64,000 nucleotides of DNA, taken from contig OZ243926.1 of the NCBI GenBank assembly GCA_965213765.1, positions 806,001 through 870,000 of the forward strand, read 5' to 3'. Of this stretch, positions 1 through 8,425 are shown piece by piece (positions within the stretch are counted from its first letter, which is position 1; each line of letters starts with the position of its first letter). Position numbers and translations under genes: made by a program. This DNA is from JAJDXO01 sp965213765. Lineage in GTDB: Bacteria > Pseudomonadota > Alphaproteobacteria > Rhodospirillales > UBA2165. The notes beneath the pieces are model-generated. The model was not told where the DNA came from. It worked only from the letters and a program-made list of their open reading frames with translations, and did no database searches.

Positions 1-5
1 GCGGC

Positions 6-1421
6 TTGGCGAAATCGGCATCAACCTTCGTTTGTCAGGAATGCGGCGCGTCCCACGCCCGGTGGTCGGGCAAGTGCGACGCCTGTGGCGCCTGGAACTC
101 GATCGTCGAGGAAGCGGGCGGCGGCGATGTGCCCAAAGGCCTTGGCCGAAAGAAGGGCAGCAAAATCGAGTTCGTCCCGTTGAAGGGTGAAACCCAGCCG
201 GCGCCGCGGCTGGCCACGGGTATTGCGGAGTTCGACCGGGTTTGCGGCGGCGGACTGGTGCCGGGCTCGGCGCTGCTGGTCGGCGGCGACCCGGGGATCG
301 GCAAATCAACCATCCTTCTGCAAGTGTGCGCCGAACTCGCCAAGGCGGGCACCGCCGGCTGTGTTTACGTGTCCGGCGAAGAGGCCATCGATCAGGTGCG
401 GTTGCGGGCCGAGCGGCTCGGCCTTGCCGACGCCCCCGTGGAGCTGGCGGCCGCGACGAACGTCCGCGATATCGCCGCCTCGCTCGATGGTCCGTCCCCG
501 GCGCGGGTTGTGGTTATCGATTCCATCCAGACCCTCTACCTCGACAACCTTGATTCGGCGCCAGGCACCGTTTCTCAGGTCCGGACCTCGGCCCAAGAGT
601 TGATCCGCCTCGCCAAGAAGCGGGGATTCACGCTGATTTTGGTGGGCCACGTCACCAAGGAGGGATTGATCGCCGGGCCAAAGGTGCTCGAGCACATGGT
701 CGATACGGTGCTCTATTTCGAGGGCGAACGCGGCCATCAGTTCCGAATCCTCCGGGCGGTGAAGAACCGGTTCGGACCCGCGGCCGAAATCGGCGTCTTC
801 GAAATGACCGACGGCGGCCTCACCGAAGTGCCCAACCCGTCGGCCCTCTTCCTCGGCGACCGCGAAGACGGTGTCAGCGGTGCGGCCGTGTTCGCCGGAA
901 TCGAAGGAACCCGGCCCATGCTGGTTGAAATTCAAGCCCTGACCGCACCCGCATCCTACGGCACGCCGCGCCGCGCGGTGGTCGGATGGGACAGCAACCG
1001 CCTCTCCATGCTGCTGGCCGTCCTCGAATCACGATCCGGCGTCGCCATCGGCGGCCAGGACGTTTTCCTGAATGTCGCCGGCGGTCTCCGGGTTTCGGAA
1101 CCGGCCGCGGATTTGGCGGTTGCCGCCGCCTTGGTCTCGTCCCACACCGGCAAACCCGTCCCCGCGGACACGGTGGTCTTCGGTGAGGTCGGTCTCTCAG
1201 GCGAAATCCGACAGGTGGGTCAAGCCGATGTGCGGTTGCGGGAAGCCGCCAAACTGGGATTTTCCCGTGCCGTGGTTCCCGCCCAGCGCCGGGGCAGGAA
1301 TTCCGCGACGGCAAGTGACCTCGGTCTTCTTTCCGTCGATCATCTGGATCAGCTAATTAGCTGGCTGCGGGATGCGGAGCCCGCGGGCCCGCGTCCGGTG
1401 GAGCGCGCCGCCAATGGATAG
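6..1421 (+). CDS. radA: DNA repair protein RadA (Sms)
   Basis: RecA-related ATPase that helps process recombination intermediates in the cytoplasm. The 471-residue product has all family parts in order: a four-cysteine zinc finger (C10, C13, C24, C27), a Walker A loop GGDPGIGKS near residue 93, the RadA signature KNRFG near residue 250, and a C-terminal Lon-protease-like domain. The length fits the family (about 450-470). The start is TTG at 6, which gives the usual MAKS...FVC N-terminus; only five bases lie upstream, so no ribosome site can be judged. It overlaps the next gene by 8 bp, suggesting coupled translation. Confidence 0.95.
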   Translation: MAKSASTFVCQECGASHARWSGKCDACGAWNSIVEEAGGGDVPKGLGRKKGSKIEFVPLKGETQPAPRLATGIAEFDRVCGGGLVPGSALLVGGDPGIGKSTILLQVCAELAKAGTAGCVYVSGEEAIDQVRLRAERLGLADAPVELAAATNVRDIAASLDGPSPARVVVIDSIQTLYLDNLDSAPGTVSQVRTSAQELIRLAKKRGFTLILVGHVTKEGLIAGPKVLEHMVDTVLYFEGERGHQFRILRAVKNRFGPAAEIGVFEMTDGGLTEVPNPSALFLGDREDGVSGAAVFAGIEGTRPMLVEIQALTAPASYGTPRRAVVGWDSNRLSMLLAVLESRSGVAIGGQDVFLNVAGGLRVSEPAADLAVAAALVSSHTGKPVPADTVVFGEVGLSGEIRQVGQADVRLREAAKLGFSRAVVPAQRRGRNSATASDLGLLSVDHLDQLISWLRDAEPAGPRPVERAANG

Positions 1422-2082
1422 TTTGCCGGTCAATATCCTCGATCTCGGGGTCATCGCGCTGATGCTCATCGGCGCGCTCATCGGCCTTGCGCTTGGCTTC
1501 GTCCGGGGCGGCCTGTTCGTTCTCTCCTGGATCGGTGCCGGCGTGGCAACGTTGTTTGGATTTCCGGAGGCCCGGCCGCTGGCCCGCGGCTACATCGAGA
1601 CCGTGTGGATTGCCGACCTGACGACGGGCGTGGTGATTTTTCTGGTCACCCTCATCGTCCTGTCCCTGATCGGTTCCGCCATCGGCAGTTGGGTGCGGGG
1701 CAGCCGGCTGAACGCGCTGGACCGATCCCTGGGCCTGCTTGCCGGGCTCGCGACCGCGACGTTCATTCTGATGTGCGGCAGCGTCCTGGCCGATATGCTG
1801 CTCCCCAAGGATCAACGGCCCGCCTGGGCCAACGAGGCCAGATCCCTGCCACTGATCGAAAGCGGCGCAGGATTCCTGAAGATGGCGGTGCCGGAGAAGC
1901 TCGAGCTGTTCAAGAATTCAGCCGGGGAAGCGAGCCAGAAGACCAAGGATGCCATCCAACTCAAGGAAACCTACGATCGGCTGGTGCAACCCGTCCCTGA
2001 AGAATCCGGGCGCGAAGACCGGCCGGGATATGATAGTAAGGAGCGCCGCGCGCTCGAACGAACCATTCAAGGACTTCAATAG
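1414..2082 (+). CDS. cvpA: CvpA family membrane protein
   Basis: Integral inner-membrane protein of the CvpA family (colicin V production protein), often found next to purF. I chose ATG 1414, inside the end of radA, which gives 222 residues beginning MDSLPVNILDLG; an upstream in-frame start at 1372 would add 14 residues overlapping radA and is less likely. Four hydrophobic segments lie within the first 140 residues, including the glycine-rich LIGALIGLALGFVRGG typical of the family. A charged cytoplasmic tail follows. The molecular role of CvpA is still poorly defined; roles in envelope homeostasis are reported for relatives. Confidence 0.88.
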   Translation: MDSLPVNILDLGVIALMLIGALIGLALGFVRGGLFVLSWIGAGVATLFGFPEARPLARGYIETVWIADLTTGVVIFLVTLIVLSLIGSAIGSWVRGSRLNALDRSLGLLAGLATATFILMCGSVLADMLLPKDQRPAWANEARSLPLIESGAGFLKMAVPEKLELFKNSAGEASQKTKDAIQLKETYDRLVQPVPEESGREDRPGYDSKERRALERTIQGLQ

Positions 2083-2088
2083 CGGGTC

Positions 2089-3546
2089 ATGCGAGAGTTA
2101 TCGCCAATTCAGCCGGACGACGATCACTTCCACGACGAGTGCGGCGTCTTTGGCGTTTACGGTCATGAGGACGCGGCGGCCCACACCGCCCTCGGCCTCC
2201 ACGCACTGCAACATCGGGGGCAGGAAGCCGCCGGCATAGTCAGCGCCGACGGGGTCCATTTTCACTCTCACCGCTCAGCTGGCCTGGTAGGCGACAATTT
2301 CAGCTCCGAAGAGGTTATCGGGCGCCTTCAGGGCAGCATGGCAATCGGCCATAACCGATACTCCACCGCCGGCGAGACGGCGGCGCGCAACATTCAGCCC
2401 CTGTTCGCCGACTTCGAGTTTGGCGGCCTTGCCATCGGCCACAACGGCAATTTGACCAATGCGTATTCCCTCCGCCGGGCGCTGGTCCAGCGCGGCTGCA
2501 TCTTCCAATCCACCACCGACACCGAGATCATCGTTCATCTGATCGCCATCAGCGGTTATTCAACGGTTGTCGACCGGATGATCGACGCGCTGCGTCAGGT
2601 CGAGGGCGCCTACTCACTGGTGGCGCTTACCAACGACGCCCTGATCGGCGTCCGCGACCCCATGGGGGTACGGCCATTGGTTCTGGGCCGATTGGAGGGT
2701 TCCTACGCATTGTGCTCGGAGACCTGCGCCCTCGACATCATCGGCGCCGAATTCGTGCGCGACGTGGATCCGGGTGAAATCGTCGTCATTGACGGCGATG
2801 GCATTCGCAGCGTCAAGCCGTTCTCCAAGACACCCCAGCGGCTTTGCATTTTTGAATATATTTACTTCGCGCGGCCCGACAGCACGGTCGAGAACCGCAA
2901 TGTCTATGAAATCCGCAAGGAAATCGGCGCCGAGTTGGCCCGCGAGAGCAGCGTCGATGCTGATGTCATCGTACCGGTACCGGATTCCGGCGTACCCGCG
3001 GCAATCGGTTATGCCCAGCAGGCCGGCATCCCGTTCGATCTGGGGATTATCCGCAATCACTACGTTGGCCGGACCTTCATCGAACCGACGCACCAGATCC
3101 GCCACCTCGGCGTGCGGCTCAAGCACAATGCCAATGCCGGTCATCTTAAGGACAAGCGGGTGGTATTGGTCGACGATTCCATCGTCCGCGGCACAACCTC
3201 GGAGAAGATTGTTGCCATGGTGCGGAGTGCCGGTGCCAGCGAAGTTCACATGCGGATCTCGAGCCCGCCGACCAGCCACTCCTGCTTCTACGGTATCGAC
3301 ACACCCGAACAAGAGGAGTTGCTGGCCGCGCAGTACGATGTAGAGGCCATGGCCAGGCACATCGGCGCCGACAGCCTGTCGTTTATCTCCATCGACGGGC
3401 TATACCGGGCGTTCGGCGAGACCGGCCGGAACGATACCCCGCAGTTTTGCGATGCCTGTTTCTCCGGTGATTATCCCATCCCGCTTACGGACCGGGACGG
3501 AGGCCCGATGCCGGCACAATTGTCCTTGCTGACCGAACAGGAATGA
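2089..3546 (+). CDS. purF: amidophosphoribosyltransferase
   Basis: Catalyses the first committed step of purine synthesis, PRPP plus glutamine to phosphoribosylamine. The N-terminal nucleophile is Cys18 in DECGVFG, so a 17-residue propeptide is expected to be removed. The phosphoribosyltransferase loop VVLVDDSIVRGTTS is present. Cysteines in CIFEYIYF, SCFYGID and FCDACF match the four positions that bind a 4Fe-4S cluster in Bacillus-type enzymes, so this is the iron-sulfur form. The length of 485 residues is usual. It lies 6 bp after cvpA and shares ATGA with the downstream SDR gene. Confidence 0.96.
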   Translation: MRELSPIQPDDDHFHDECGVFGVYGHEDAAAHTALGLHALQHRGQEAAGIVSADGVHFHSHRSAGLVGDNFSSEEVIGRLQGSMAIGHNRYSTAGETAARNIQPLFADFEFGGLAIGHNGNLTNAYSLRRALVQRGCIFQSTTDTEIIVHLIAISGYSTVVDRMIDALRQVEGAYSLVALTNDALIGVRDPMGVRPLVLGRLEGSYALCSETCALDIIGAEFVRDVDPGEIVVIDGDGIRSVKPFSKTPQRLCIFEYIYFARPDSTVENRNVYEIRKEIGAELARESSVDADVIVPVPDSGVPAAIGYAQQAGIPFDLGIIRNHYVGRTFIEPTHQIRHLGVRLKHNANAGHLKDKRVVLVDDSIVRGTTSEKIVAMVRSAGASEVHMRISSPPTSHSCFYGIDTPEQEELLAAQYDVEAMARHIGADSLSFISIDGLYRAFGETGRNDTPQFCDACFSGDYPIPLTDRDGGPMPAQLSLLTEQE

Positions 3547-4334
3547 TGGCCGACACGACACCGGCATCCGTCTCCCGGCCCTTGACCATCAACCCCGACG
3601 GTCGTCTGGCCGGCCGGATCGCGTTGATTACCGGCGCGTCCCGCGGGATCGGCCGGGCGGTCGCCCGTCATTTCGCCGCCGAAGGCGCGCACCTCATCCT
3701 CACCGCCCGGACCCAGGGCGCCCTTGAAGAGCTCGACGATGAAATCCGTGCCGCCGGCGGCCAATCCACGCTTTCGCCTGCCGACCTCACCGAGTACGAC
3801 ACCATCGATCGGATGGGGGCCGCCATCTTCGAGCGTTTCAAGCGGCTCGACATCCTTGTCGGCAATGCCGGCGTCCTCGGCACACTCGGGCCGTTGGCCC
3901 ACGCGGACCCGCAAGAATGGGATGAAGTGTTTGCCGTCAATGTTACGGTCAACTGGCGGCTCATTCGAAGTTTCGAGCCGCTTCTGAGGATGTCGGATGC
4001 GGGTCGCGCCATATTCGTGACCTCGACGGCCGGTCATCACCCCCGGGCCTTTTTTTCCGCTTATGCGGCCAGCAAGGCGGCCCTCCGGATGATGGTCCTG
4101 ACCTGGGCGGACGAGCTTAAGAATACCAGCGTCCGGATCAATCTGCTCAACCCCGGCGGGACCCGGACGGCAATGCGCAGCAAGGCCTTTCCCGGCGAAG
4201 ACCCGGAGGCCATCAAGATCCCGGAGAGGATTACCAAGTACTTCGTCGAACTCGCCGATGCCGACTGCGCGCAGAACGGTGAGATCGTCGAAGTCCCTGC
4301 CCTGCTCGCGGCAGAGGAGAAAGGTACGAAATGA
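3543..4334 (+). CDS. SDR family NAD(P)-dependent oxidoreductase
   Basis: Classical short-chain dehydrogenase of 263 residues. The cofactor motif TGASRGIG is near residue 29, the NAG motif appears in VGNAGVLG, and the catalytic pair is in SAYAASKAA (YxxxK) after a Ser/Thr-rich strand. Its start overlaps the purF stop by four bases (ATGA), so it is probably co-translated with purF. A purF-SDR pair is common in Rhodospirillales-like genomes, but the substrate cannot be told from sequence. A helper role near purine synthesis is inferred only from position. Confidence 0.88.
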   Translation: MMADTTPASVSRPLTINPDGRLAGRIALITGASRGIGRAVARHFAAEGAHLILTARTQGALEELDDEIRAAGGQSTLSPADLTEYDTIDRMGAAIFERFKRLDILVGNAGVLGTLGPLAHADPQEWDEVFAVNVTVNWRLIRSFEPLLRMSDAGRAIFVTSTAGHHPRAFFSAYAASKAALRMMVLTWADELKNTSVRINLLNPGGTRTAMRSKAFPGEDPEAIKIPERITKYFVELADADCAQNGEIVEVPALLAAEEKGTK

Positions 4335-4667
4335 AGGAATGCGGCAAATCCGTCATGCGCCGGGGGCAGCCCGCGACCACAAGTCCCGCCAACATGATTT
4401 GAGGAATTCTCAATGCCGCCATCCTCGTGTGCAGCGCCGGTTCGCCTGCCGCTTCCTAGGGCTCACACTATGAGCCCTCGATATGCAACGAAGGCTTGAA
4501 TGGCCCGATTTTCCGCTGAATGCAGCCGAATCAAACTTCTGTCGGGAACCACCCAGTTTATTTGCCTTCGACCGGTCTGCGGGCTACATTACGGCCCCTT
4601 CTGGGCGGGAAGCCCTTTGTGAGTTATTTCAATCGTTTAACAACGTTCAGCGGCGGTTAACAGGCCC
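4335..4667. other. Intergenic region, probable promoter of the YfgM-bamB-der operon
   Basis: This 333-bp gap separates the purF-SDR operon from the YfgM-like gene. It holds one clear hairpin (4458-4478) and AT-richer sequence just before 4668 (stretches such as GAGTTATTTCAATCGTTTAACAA split over 4620-4645), where a promoter would be expected. No RNA gene was recognised. A 23-codon frame starts at 4331 in the SDR stop but has no recognisable relative. Confidence 0.5.
4458..4478. terminator. Hairpin after the purF-SDR operon, possible terminator
   Basis: A perfect 8-bp inverted repeat, AGGGCTCA and TGAGCCCT, has a 5-base loop (CACTA). It lies 124 bp after the SDR stop. No T-run follows, so if it ends transcription it is a weak intrinsic terminator, or it may be a protein-binding site. 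Confidence 0.35.
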
Positions 4668-5342
4668 ATGGCGGACAGAGATCCGGAACAGGACGGTCTA
4701 TTCAGAGAAGTTGATGAGGAACTGCGCCAAGAGCAGTTCTCCAAGCTCTGGAAGCAGTACGGCAAGTATGCAATCGGGGCCGCGGTTTCGCTGGTTGCGG
4801 CCGTGGGCGGCTATCAGGCTTGGCAGGCCTGGGACTTGAACCGCCGGACGGCGGATAGCCTTCAATTTGCCGGGGCGCTGCAGGCCATACAAAGTGAGGA
4901 TGCGGCGCGCGCCCAGGAAATTCTCGGCCGGCTTGCGACCGAGGGTACCGCCGGATACGCGGTTCTCGCCCGACTCAATCAAGCCTCATTGATCGCCCAG
5001 CGGGGGGACAGGGCGACGGCGGCGGCGGCCTATTTCGCCATCGCCGACGATACCGGGGTCGATGAGATATTCCGTGATATGGCAGTGATTCTCGGCGCCA
5101 TTCAGGATCTCGACAGGGGCAACCCTCAGAAATTGACCAGCCGCCTGCAACCACTCTTGGGGGGCGGCAGTCCCTGGCGCCACAGTGCCAGGGAACTGAC
5201 TGCCTGGTTGCTCGAACGGCAGGGCAGTTCAGTCCAGGCGCGGCAGCTTTTTCAGGAACTGGCTGACGACGTGACGGCGCCCCCCGGGATTCGCGGGCGC
5301 GCCGCCGAAAAGCTTGCTATGCTCGGTACCGCGGGCAGCTAA
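4668..5342 (+). CDS. YfgM-like tetratricopeptide membrane protein
   Basis: A 224-residue protein of the YfgM/DUF2133-like type: a short cytoplasmic N-terminus rich in acidic residues, one membrane anchor near residues 34-53, then a periplasmic helical-repeat domain of TPR type. In Escherichia coli YfgM works with the periplasmic chaperone PpiD at the SecYEG translocon. Its place directly before bamB and der is the same as in many proteobacteria, which supports the call. The start ATG gives MADRDPEQDGLF. The gene ends 14 bp before bamB. Confidence 0.85.
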   Translation: MADRDPEQDGLFREVDEELRQEQFSKLWKQYGKYAIGAAVSLVAAVGGYQAWQAWDLNRRTADSLQFAGALQAIQSEDAARAQEILGRLATEGTAGYAVLARLNQASLIAQRGDRATAAAAYFAIADDTGVDEIFRDMAVILGAIQDLDRGNPQKLTSRLQPLLGGGSPWRHSARELTAWLLERQGSSVQARQLFQELADDVTAPPGIRGRAAEKLAMLGTAGS

Positions 5343-5356
5343 TCAATACCGGGTCG

Positions 5357-6691
5357 ATGATTTCATCCTTGTCAAAATCGGCATTCCTCGTCGCCGCCTC
5401 TTTCGGCTTGGCCGCGTGCTCGGCATTCGACTTTTTCGGTGATACGCCCGAGGATCTGTTGCCCGGTGACCGCATCGCAATCCTGGTCGAGGAGTCCTCG
5501 CTGAAACCGGACGAGCAGGAATCGCCGGTGGAAATCTTCCTGCCTGCCCCCACCTCAAACCCCGAATGGCCCCAGGCCGGCGGGTACGCCAACCATGCAA
5601 TGCACCACATCAAGGTTGGTGACCGCCTTTCCCGAGCCTGGACGGCCTCGATCGGCGCCGGATCGGACGAAGAGAAACGTCTCAATACGCAGCCGATCCT
5701 GGCGAACGGGCGGCTGTACACCATGGATGCGGAGACCAAGGTCTCGGCCTTCGATGCGCGCTCCGGCCAACGCCAGTGGTCGGTGGAACTGACGCCCGAG
5801 GAGGAAGCAGGCGAAGGCCACATCGGCGGCGGTCTCGCCTATGACGGCGGCCGGGTGTTCGTCGCCACGGGATTCGCCGAAGTACTCGCCCTGGATGCAG
5901 CCAGCGGACAGGTTCAGTGGCGCCGTAACATTGGTGAGCCCATGCGGGCCGCACCGACGGCGCGGGGCAATCGTGTATTTGTCGTCACTATGACCAATCA
6001 GCTGCTGGCGCTCAATGCGTTGACCGGGGAGACCATGTGGTCCTATAGAGCGATCGAAGAAACCACCAACCTGCTGGGAGCGGCTAGCCCGGCGGTCGAA
6101 TCGGGCGTTGTGGTCGCTGCGTTTTCCTCCGGTGAATTGGTCGCGCTTCGGATCGAAAACGGACGCGAACTGTGGTCCGACTCCCTCACCGTGGCACGCC
6201 GGGCAAGCTCCATCGCAACCATTGCCGCTATCCGCGGCCGCCCGGTCATCGATCGCGGAATCGTCCTCGCCATTTCCAATAGCGGCCTGATGGTTGCCGT
6301 GGACCTGCGTTCCGGCCGGCGGATTTGGGAACGTGAGATTGCCTCGGTGGAAAGCCCTTGGGTGGCCGGCGACTTCGTGTTTGTTCTTTCGTCAAATGCG
6401 GAACTGGCTGCCGTCGGCCGCCGGGACGGCCGAATTCACTGGGTCACCGCCCTTTCCCTTTGGGAGGACCCGGAGGATCGCGAAGGCCGAATCAACTGGA
6501 CCGCACCGATTCTGGCGAGTAACCGATTGATCGTCGCCGGCTCGACCGGCGAGGCGCTCGCCGTTTCACCCTATACCGGCCAAATTCTGGGCGCCGAGGA
6601 GATGCCCGACAAGGTGAGCATCCCGCCGATCGTGGCCAACGACACCATCTACTTCCTCTCGGACGACGGCGATCTCGTCGCATACCGATAG
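5357..6691 (+). CDS. bamB: Outer membrane assembly lipoprotein BamB
   Basis: Beta-propeller lipoprotein of the BAM complex, which inserts beta-barrel proteins into the outer membrane. The N-terminus is a lipoprotein signal with lipobox LAAC and lipidated Cys21. The rest has PQQ-type propeller blades, seen as recurrent motifs such as LYTMDAETKVSAFDARSG and VFVATGFAEVLALDAASG. The 444 residues exceed the 390 of the E. coli protein mainly through a longer linker after the lipid anchor, which is common in alphaproteobacteria. It sits between the YfgM-like gene and der in one operon. Confidence 0.93.
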   Translation: MISSLSKSAFLVAASFGLAACSAFDFFGDTPEDLLPGDRIAILVEESSLKPDEQESPVEIFLPAPTSNPEWPQAGGYANHAMHHIKVGDRLSRAWTASIGAGSDEEKRLNTQPILANGRLYTMDAETKVSAFDARSGQRQWSVELTPEEEAGEGHIGGGLAYDGGRVFVATGFAEVLALDAASGQVQWRRNIGEPMRAAPTARGNRVFVVTMTNQLLALNALTGETMWSYRAIEETTNLLGAASPAVESGVVVAAFSSGELVALRIENGRELWSDSLTVARRASSIATIAAIRGRPVIDRGIVLAISNSGLMVAVDLRSGRRIWEREIASVESPWVAGDFVFVLSSNAELAAVGRRDGRIHWVTALSLWEDPEDREGRINWTAPILASNRLIVAGSTGEALAVSPYTGQILGAEEMPDKVSIPPIVANDTIYFLSDDGDLVAYR

Positions 6692-6700
6692 GGGCGGAAG

Positions 6701-8059
6701 ATGGCGCTTTCCGTTGCCATCATCGGGCGGCCCAATGTCGGCAAATCCACCCTGTTCAACCGCCTGGTCGGCAGGAAACTGGCGTTGGTCGATGATGAGC
6801 CGGGCGTCACGCGCGACCGCCGCGAAGGTGATGGAGAACTGGCCGGGCTGACACTGCATCTGATCGATACGGCCGGATTGGAAGAGGCGGCGGAAGGGTC
6901 GCTGGAAGCGCGGATGCGCGCCCAGACCGAACGCGCCGTCGACGACGCCGACGTGGCGCTGCTGCTGATCGATTCCCGGGCCGGGATCACCCCCCTCGAC
7001 GAACATTTCGCCGGCTGGCTCAGGGTGAAGGACACGCCGGTGGTCCTGGCGGCCAACAAGTGCGAAGGACGCGCCGGCGAGGCCGGCTATTACGAAGCCT
7101 TTTCCCTGGGCCTCGGCGAGCCGGTGCCGGTTTCAGCCGAGCATGGAGACGGCATGGCCGAGCTCTACGCCGCGCTCGCGCCGTTTGACGAGGCGCCGGA
7201 ACCGCCGGCGGAGGAAGACTCGGATGACGACACCGAACGCTCCGGTCCCCTGCAACTGGCCATCGTCGGTCGTCCCAATGTCGGCAAGTCGACACTGGTG
7301 AACCGCTTGATCGGTGATGACCGGCTGCTGACCGGGCCCGAAGCGGGAATCACTCGGGATGCGATCTCCGTCGATTGGGAATACGACGGGCAGGCCATCC
7401 GGCTGATCGATACCGCCGGGCTCCGGCGGCGCGCAAAAGTCACCGAAAAGCTTGAAAACCTGTCGAGCCGGGACTCGTTTCGGGCGATCCAGTTCGCCGA
7501 GGTGGTGGTGCTTGTTCTCGACGGTGTAAGCCTGTTGGAGAAGCAGGACCTCACCATTGCCCGGCAGGTGATCGATGAAGGCCGTGCATTGATCATCGCC
7601 GTCAATAAATGGGATCTTGTGAAGGAAAAACGCAAAGCTCTCAAGGATCTGCAGTGGCGGATCGACAACTCGATTCCCCAGGCCAAGGGGATCCGGGCCG
7701 TAACGCTCTCGGCCAAAACCGGCAAGGGTCTCGAGCATCTGCTCCCCGCTCTGCTGGACACCTATCGGTCCTGGAACCGCCGGGTGCCGACGGGCCCGTT
7801 GAACCGCTGGCTGGAGGATGTGTTGGAACGCCACCCGCCGCCGGTGGCCGGCGGCCGGCGGCTGCGCATACGATACATGACCCAGGCCAAGACCCGGCCG
7901 CCGACCTTCGTCGTATTTGCGTCCCGCGCCAAGGGAATCACCGACGCATACCGCCGCTACCTGGTCAACGGGCTGCGGGACCGGTTCGACATTCCCGGCG
8001 TACCCATCCGCCTGATGGTGCGTCAGGGCAAGAACCCCTACGTCGACGACGATCGGTAG
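6701..8059 (+). CDS. der: Ribosome biogenesis GTPase Der (EngA)
   Basis: Essential GTPase for assembly of the 50S ribosomal subunit. It has the diagnostic tandem G domains, each with a P-loop GRPNVGKST (about residues 8 and 190), followed by DTAG and NKxD motifs (NKCE in the first domain, NKWD in the second). A KH-like C-terminal domain follows, containing GPLNRWLEDVLERHPPP. The 452 residues fit the family. Spacing to bamB is 9 bp, and the CULT-domain gene starts at the base after the der stop. Confidence 0.96.
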   Translation: MALSVAIIGRPNVGKSTLFNRLVGRKLALVDDEPGVTRDRREGDGELAGLTLHLIDTAGLEEAAEGSLEARMRAQTERAVDDADVALLLIDSRAGITPLDEHFAGWLRVKDTPVVLAANKCEGRAGEAGYYEAFSLGLGEPVPVSAEHGDGMAELYAALAPFDEAPEPPAEEDSDDDTERSGPLQLAIVGRPNVGKSTLVNRLIGDDRLLTGPEAGITRDAISVDWEYDGQAIRLIDTAGLRRRAKVTEKLENLSSRDSFRAIQFAEVVVLVLDGVSLLEKQDLTIARQVIDEGRALIIAVNKWDLVKEKRKALKDLQWRIDNSIPQAKGIRAVTLSAKTGKGLEHLLPALLDTYRSWNRRVPTGPLNRWLEDVLERHPPPVAGGRRLRIRYMTQAKTRPPTFVVFASRAKGITDAYRRYLVNGLRDRFDIPGVPIRLMVRQGKNPYVDDDR

Positions 8060-8422
8060 ATGCTTGATCAGACGCCGGGCGATGCGGCCATCGACGAGAC
8101 CGCCCACTCGGAGGACGATGCCCTCTACTGCGCCGATTGCGGCCATCTGATCACCAGGGGCCGCTGGCGGATCCGGCGAAATGGCGATCACCAGCATACG
8201 GTGTTCAACCCGGCGGGAATCGTCTATCGGGTGGTCTGCTTCAAGGAGGCGCCGGGTTTGGTTACCCGCGGTGATCCATCCGACGAATTCACCTGGTTCA
8301 AGGGTTATGCGTGGCGGATCGCCAACTGCACCGAATGCGGCCTGCACCTCGGCTGGCGGTTCGAAGGCGAGGACGTCTTCTTCGGTCTGGTCCGCACCAA
8401 CCTGATCCAGCGAGAAGACTGA
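8060..8422 (+). CDS. CULT-domain (cereblon-like) protein
   Basis: A 120-residue single-domain protein matching the CULT fold, the thalidomide-binding domain of human cereblon. Bacterial relatives such as Magnetospirillum MsCI4 bind uracil-like and glutarimide ligands. Two zinc knuckles are present, C24-C27 and C90-C93. The aromatic cage is complete: W79, W85 and W99 with F77 and F101, plus N50-P51. It starts directly after the der stop with no gap, so it is probably co-transcribed with bamB-der. The cellular role of bacterial CULT proteins is not established; binding of a small cyclic imide or a C-terminal protein degron is possible. Confidence 0.88.
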   Translation: MLDQTPGDAAIDETAHSEDDALYCADCGHLITRGRWRIRRNGDHQHTVFNPAGIVYRVVCFKEAPGLVTRGDPSDEFTWFKGYAWRIANCTECGLHLGWRFEGEDVFFGLVRTNLIQRED

Positions 8423-8425
8423 CCT

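Noticed and set aside
4331..4402. 23-codon frame MKECGKSVMRRGQPATTSPA... overlapping the SDR stop (ATGA)
   Set aside because: It has a passable ribosome site and coupled start, but no recognisable relative and no sign of selection in a single sequence.
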